From: Sclerodactyla briareus
Lineage: Eukaryota; Echinodermata; Holothuroidea; Dendrochirotida; Sclerodactylidae
Assembly (NCBI GenBank): GCA_026419785.1
Contig: JAODTK010005562.1
Location: forward strand, 1-64,000
DNA length: 64,000 nt
Reading direction: 5' to 3'
In this document: in pieces, positions 59,594 to 64,000 of the stretch
Layout: each line of letters begins with the position of its first letter
Numbering within the stretch: the stretch's first letter is position 1
Program-made: the position numbers and the translations under genes
Notes under the pieces: generated by a model
What the model was told of the DNA's origin: nothing
The model's input: only the letters and a program-made list of their open reading frames with translations
The model's database searches: none

Positions 59594-59703
59594 AACCTCG
59601 CCCTGGTTGTAAACAAGAATCTTCCATTCGAGAGGAAATGTTAAAGAGAGTCCAGCAAAGAGATGAAAAACGTGAAATGAAATATACTAAATCACATAAA
59701 TGA
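59594..59703 (+). CDS. Candidate terminal exon, REEML tail, copy 1
   Basis: After a strong acceptor (tgcatattttatttcag) the frame reads PRPGCKQESSIREEMLKRVQ followed by QRDEKREMKYTKSHK and a TGA at 59701. Charged, helix-forming C-terminal tails of this kind occur in MADF/Myb-SANT-like DNA-binding proteins, but that is only a resemblance. Its 3' flank (59.85-60.22 kb) is duplicated after the exon at 60476. No upstream exon of the gene was found in the window. Confidence 0.45.
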
Positions 59704-59844
59704 ACATTTGTTCAGACAATCTCTCGCACAATGCGCTTTTGATATTAATCAAGTAGCACGGGGCTTACATTAGCTTTTGGTCATGGTTGGCCTGATTTCA
59801 TTAATGTTTATCACCTTCCCAAAGACACGTGGCTATGTCACCAA

Positions 59845-60225
59845 CACAATGTGGCGCTTCGTGTTGCTGTTGAGAACATCATCTATTCCTTCTCTCCATC
59901 CTCATGATGTGACCACAACAGTCCTGTCCAGCACTTGGATCTTGCTGCGTTGGTTTGTCCGCTCGCTCGTCGTAGCTCTGTCGCGAGAAATTATTTGATC
60001 GATCGCCTTTCGTGAGGTGTAGAATATTCTGCAAACCAACACAACGTAAGTGAGAAGCCGATCTTCGTTTGATATATTACCTAAACTTAATTGCGCTAAT
60101 CGCCGAGTCGGAGACGCAAACAGGTTTGGTACATATCATACGCCGGCTGCCTGGAAATCAGTTTTTTCTGTGGGAACAAAACCCCCCAGTTGGTTAAACT
60201 CCTATACCTCTATATTATTCCACAT
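59845..60225. repeat. 3'-flank duplicate, copy 1
   Basis: Collinear with 60930-61345, offset 1126 at 'tgctgcgttggtttgtcc' (59943 and 61069). Shared words include 'tgatcttcgtttgata', 'gcggctaatcgc'-type, 'ggctgcc' and 'ggttaaactcctat'. Confidence 0.85.
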
Positions 60226-60475
60226 GTGAACTAAATTTTTCCGATCTGAGGGAACAGGGCTCACTGCGTGCGTTTCCAAAAATTGATCATGTTCATACTT
60301 TGAGACAACCTGCGTACTGCTTTGCTAGATCGCGGCCAGGAGACGCTGGTTGTCCCCGGAACATTTGGCGATGGGAGGCGGGTGTTGGGTTGCTTTGAAA
60401 AAAACAAATTTGACAGCCCCATGGGGCTCTATTCATGTTTTAATCGAGTCGGGGTACTTCCTCATTTCTCCACAG

Positions 60476-60585
60476 GTACCAATCCGCCGGCCACCCTAGG
60501 TACGAAAATACAAACGATGATGTTCAGAGAAGAAATGTTAGTAAAACAAAAATACTCCCATTTCATGGAACATGTCGGGATATGA
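60476..60585 (+). CDS. Candidate terminal exon, REEML tail, copy 2
   Basis: An acceptor (cttcctcatttctccacag) leads into TNPPATLGTKIQTMMFREEM, then LVKQKYSHFMEHVGI and a TGA at 60583. REEML plus a short charged tail and stop match the layout of the exon at 59594-59703, and both are followed by copies of the same flank. This suggests a tandem duplication of a last exon (alternative ends of one gene) or of a gene 3' end. Confidence 0.45.
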
Positions 60586-60929
60586 GAGCGACATACAACA
60601 AATGTGACAAAACGGTGTACCCCAGAAATGCTAGGAGAGCAGGCCTATACCAAATTATTTAACGAGACATTCTTTTGGGCAATGATCTGATGCACATGCG
60701 CGTTTGAAAATACTTGAACTTCCGAAGGCTAAAACAGGTTGCAGTTATTCAAGGTGGGCGGACCTACGTTTGTGTTCGTTCTGAGTTGCCATATTGCAAT
60801 AACAATTTTTTTTAGTTTTTCGACCTAGGTTATATTCAGCTTCACTGTTCGTTCTAGCACTGCTATTTGACTAGACATTTCCAGAATCCACAAGAGATTA
60901 TCTAACTAAACACACGGCGTAGTAATACG

Positions 60930-61345
60930 TGAACTGTTGTGATGCTGTTGTGAACGTCTTTTCTCCTCGTCCCATCCTCATGGTTTTACCACATCAGTCG
61001 GCCACGAAGGGTGTGATTCCGCCCTCATGTACTCGGTGTGACACTCGCCCAGTGCTGTTTTGGTGCTTTGCTGCGTTGGTTTGTCCAGCTCCACGCGTAC
61101 TCCGGTCTGAGAAGTTAGTTTGATCGATCTGCTTTCCGGTGAGGTGTGGAAGATTCTGCAATAACTAACACATCAGTAAGTGATGTAAGCTGATCTTCGT
61201 TTGATAGATTACCATTACCTACACTAGTGCGGCTAATCGCAGACTCGGGGACCAACAGTTTGTAGCTATCATCAACGGCTGCCGGGGGAATACAGTTGGC
61301 TGTGGGACAAACATTCGGTTAAACTCCTATATTTGCTATATAATC
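60930..61345. repeat. 3'-flank duplicate, copy 2
   Basis: Partner of 59845-60225, extended slightly at the 5' side ('gttgtgatgctgttgtgaac' versus 'gtgttgctgttgagaac'). Confidence 0.85.
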
Positions 61346-61359
61346 TAATATATACTAAT

Positions 61360-61535
61360 TATTTAAAATATAGGGTTCATGTACTCATCATGCTGAATAA
61401 ACTACATGTGTGAGCTTCATCATCCCATGCGGGGGGGAGTTATCGGTTTTACAAGCTGGGCGTCACTACACACCACTGTTCGTGACTGCATAGATTCCCT
61501 GACTTCGACAAGGATTAAAAAGTACGCTTGGTCCT
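61360..61535. repeat. Short copy of the 300-bp repeat terminus
   Basis: 'atatagggttcatgtactcatcatg', 'gtgtgagcttcatcatcc', 'gttttacaagctgggcgtcac' and the stem-loop 'cctgacttcgacaagg' before 'attaaaaag'. It is a half-unit plus terminus only. Confidence 0.85.
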
Positions 61536-61789
61536 GATCCGGTTGGAATTAGGTGTGGTTGGCTTCTTTATCAAGATCAACAGCACCCTGTGTACGGCCA
61601 GCTAAAAGTGTGATCTTCTGGCCAATTCAGCCTTTTACACTTGATAAATCATGCCCTCCACCTAGAGAGATGAAGTTCCATACTCGTATGTGGTTTCACT
61701 ATGAACACAATATTTGCTCCTATTATTTCTAGGGTCAGGTGAGGGGTCCCACAGAGGGCAAATTAGAAATTCCTTGTTGAAAAAAGGAA

Positions 61790-62290
61790 GAAATTAAGTT
61801 AAGACGTGGACCCCAAAACAATAGGGTTCATGTACTCATCATGGGGAACAACATACCGAGTATGAGCTTCATCCATCCAGGTGGAGTCGCGTTATCATGG
61901 TTACAACAAACCAAATTGGCCAAATATCGACTTTCACATTTTCTCATTTTTGACCTGGATTCACGCCGATCTAAACCAATAGGGTCTCCCACATTCGTCT
62001 ATCTCGCACCGAATTTTCAACTGATCGGCTAACCATGCGGGACTTATCGTGTTTACAAAGGTTTCCAGAACTTTGACCTCTGGTGACCTAAGATGACCTC
62101 TGAATGGACCCCAAAACAATAGGGTTCATGTACTCATCATGGGGAGCACACATCCTAGTATGAGCTTCATTTATCAGGTGGGGTCGAGTTATCCCTGTTT
62201 ACAAACATGGGCGTCACATACACACACATACACACCACTGTCCATGACTGCAGCAATAGATTTTTCTTCTGACACGTCAGGAATAAATGC
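61790..62290. repeat. Second tandem block of the 300-bp repeat
   Basis: 'ccccaaaacaatagggttcatgtactcatcatgggg' recurs at 61811 and 62110 (period 299). It contains three TGACCT words at 62074, 62084 and 62094, exactly 10 bp apart, and ends in 'gggcgtcacatacacacac' and 'ctgacacgtcagg'. Confidence 0.9.
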
Positions 62291-62481
62291 CATTAGCAGC
62301 GCAGGGGTGGGAGATCCTGGCGTCTTTGGGCAAGAGTCCGGGGAAGAGACGTCCAGTGCGATTACGTTCAGACGTGTCTCTCTCCCCGACACCACCTCTC
62401 CCTCCTGAGTCTCTTACCCGCCACCACCCTACTACTGCCAAGGATCCCATTGAAAAGAGAAATGATTTAGAGGCACGATAA
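62290..62481 (+). other. Possible decayed exon, Ser/Thr/Pro-rich
   Basis: One frame reads GDPGVFGQESGEETSSAITF; a second, one base apart, continues SDVSLSPTPPLPPESLTRHH and TTAKDPIEKRNDLEAR before a stop. Joined by a single shift they would resemble the linker and basic tail of a DNA-binding protein like the one suggested for the REEML exons. No splice sites are clear. Confidence 0.3.
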
Positions 62482-62484
62482 GAC

Positions 62485-64000
62485 TTCGTCTGAGGGGAAA
62501 TAGTTTGAGAGCAATAGATTATAATTAAACTTGTTGATAGAAATACTATCAAGGCTTAGGCGGAAGAATTTTCAAAATAGTCGTGTTCGGACTTTTGACC
62601 TATGAAACCGTGTCAAAGGCTTAACCTACAAAAAAGAAGAAGTTTGAGGGGGGCGGGTATTTGTTAGGGATAAATGAACGCATATTTGTCGGCTGTAGGA
62701 TAACATATAGTTTTTTGCCTTTGTCCGAGGACAGAAAAAATAACCGGAGGATAGCAGAATTAAGAAACAGGAAATAGCGATTGCAAATGGGAGGTTTATT
62801 AGATGGAGAGACGGGACCTCATCAAGTCCAACAGGATGAGCTCCGTTTGGAGGATCTCCGGACATGCCGGGAGCAATTTTGAGATCCGAGTATTTGGAGT
62901 GTTCATGAGTTGGGATTGACATTCATATTTCCACAACATGCTCGTCTACCTAACCATATGGATCGAAATTTTAGGGATTATCACTTTGAATATACTTCGA
63001 AGGTTCCGCTAGTAACTCTACCTGAATTACTTTATATTGCTCCACAGTCAGATATCTTTTAAAATAGTTCCGGTCCGGACACAACCTTTTCCCTTTGATA
63101 CCGTATTTCCTTTTTAATTCTTCTGCCTAACTGGAGTGTAGTCTCATATAATCTCTCCCAAGTTACGTCTGCCTGATAGAGCTGATTTTTGTATGTTGGT
63201 TTCCATTATTTGCCCTAGTGGATTGGACACACTTGTTGCGCGTTTATGAATAAAATGTAGAGGGTACTTTTTCAAAAATAAATATCAATGTTCGGGATTC
63301 GGATCTAAGAATAAGAAAGATGATTAAATCCTCGCGAAGACTATCGACGTGAGTACGAGACAATACATGAGTACAATATGAGCGGTCGACCGGAGGGAAA
63401 CTGTCAACTAAATCCAAATGTTCAGTCTTCGTATTGTCTCTGGGTACACCTCGTTTTGAGTGTTAGGATCAATTTCAAAAATCGTAAATCTAGTAGGTGG
63501 ACGCCACAAGGAAAGGTCATATTGCAAGCTAGCTTGGGCAGTTCAGTCGCCAAAAATCAAGATATTGGGTGGCAATTTGACATAATGGCTTTAAAAACCC
63601 GGCGCGTTTACGGTTAGTAATATTTTGTTCTTAATTCATAATTTCCATATAACTTTGATCATTCTTATGCATATTATTGAGAATACTTTGAATAGCGGTA
63701 ATGATGTTCCTAACACCAATAACGACACTGCCCTCACTACGAGAGGACCGGGTGTCTTCCACGAAAATAGTTTGTTTTAGTTTCATTCTACAAATTATCA
63801 CCGGTTCGTAGTTTTGATTAAGTCCTTAAAAAAATAGGTATTTTTTCCCTGCCCCTCGCTTATATCAAAGTTCATCGCTACCCTGTTGTTTTGAGGCTCC
63901 TTCCCCAAGCCCATCTTGGTTGTAGGATGGGGGAAATCTTTTTTTGGTTTGAGTGAGAGAGTGGATATCGTAGTTTGCCTGGCATGTATTTTGATGGGGA
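62485..64000. other. No gene recognised
   Basis: Spacer with short open frames on both strands (62626-62922 minus, 63378-63617 plus) lacking motifs or splice context. It has no clear repeat family and no element ends. Confidence 0.4.

Noticed and set aside
1..64000. CRISPR array, rRNA genes, operons or viral genome
   Set aside because: Repeats have no uniform spacers, no rRNA-like conserved blocks were seen, and gene structure and mobile elements are those of an animal genome.

Overview
This is metazoan nuclear DNA. The evidence is spliced exon-like coding blocks with GT/AG boundaries, non-LTR retrotransposons with APE endonuclease and reverse transcriptase, a DIRS-type tyrosine recombinase remnant, hAT-like elements with 8-bp target duplications, a poly(A)-tailed SINE and abundant short-period tandem repeats. 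Nothing bacterial, viral or organellar is visible: no operons, rRNA, intact tRNA or CRISPR. The repeat style (AGGTCA/TGACCT-dense interspersed repeats, poly-G/poly-C tracts, DIRS and CR1-type LINEs) suggests a marine invertebrate, perhaps a deuterostome, but the species cannot be named. Coding blocks carry single-base frame changes and sporadic in-frame stops. Repeat copies also differ by one-base dropouts, so either many of these loci are decayed or the assembly retains long-read indel errors.

Layout. 1-2.5 kb: interspersed repeat, then a small minus-strand gene whose first exon encodes a signal anchor. 3.4-8.7 kb: a minus-strand, Ser/Thr-Pro- and Lys-rich, nuclear-type protein in several exon-like blocks, with a near-perfect 53-bp palindrome inside it. 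9.4-9.9 kb: AGGTCA tandem repeat. 10.0-10.8 kb: decayed tyrosine recombinase. 11.9-15.35 kb: two tandem copies of a GC-rich unit of about 1.74 kb, each ending in a TTAGGG-bearing 17-bp minisatellite. 16.6-18.2 kb: tandem repeat of about 0.57 kb. 18.56-20.5 kb: GC-rich CGGCTCTGTTCC-type minisatellite and a 141-bp-period duplication. 21.5-24.1 kb: hAT end followed by a minus-strand LINE. 24.8-25.0 kb: a candidate exon. 25-40 kb: mostly gene-free and repeat-rich, with a duplicated block of about 0.75 kb (31.0 and 34.3 kb).

40.2-44.6 kb is a plus-strand CR1-like LINE. Its endonuclease domain is split by a hAT-like insertion and a minus-strand SINE with a clear target duplication. 45.7-46.2 kb has a small candidate coding region and a MITE. 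49.7-50.5 kb is a hAT-like nonautonomous element with terminal inverted repeats and near-identical flanking 8-mers. 54.9-57.0 kb holds two copies of another hAT-related sequence. 57.1-58.6 and 61.4-62.3 kb are a tandem repeat of about 300 bp with regularly spaced TGACCT motifs. Between them lie two exon-like blocks ending in related REEML tails, each followed by a copy of the same 3' flank.

No cooperating multi-gene system is evident. The most unusual items are the TTAGGG-minisatellite satellite unit, the nested LINE/hAT/SINE, the duplicated terminal exons at 59.6-61.3 kb and the DR4-like TGACCT arrays. All calls are by eye; none was tested by alignment or search.
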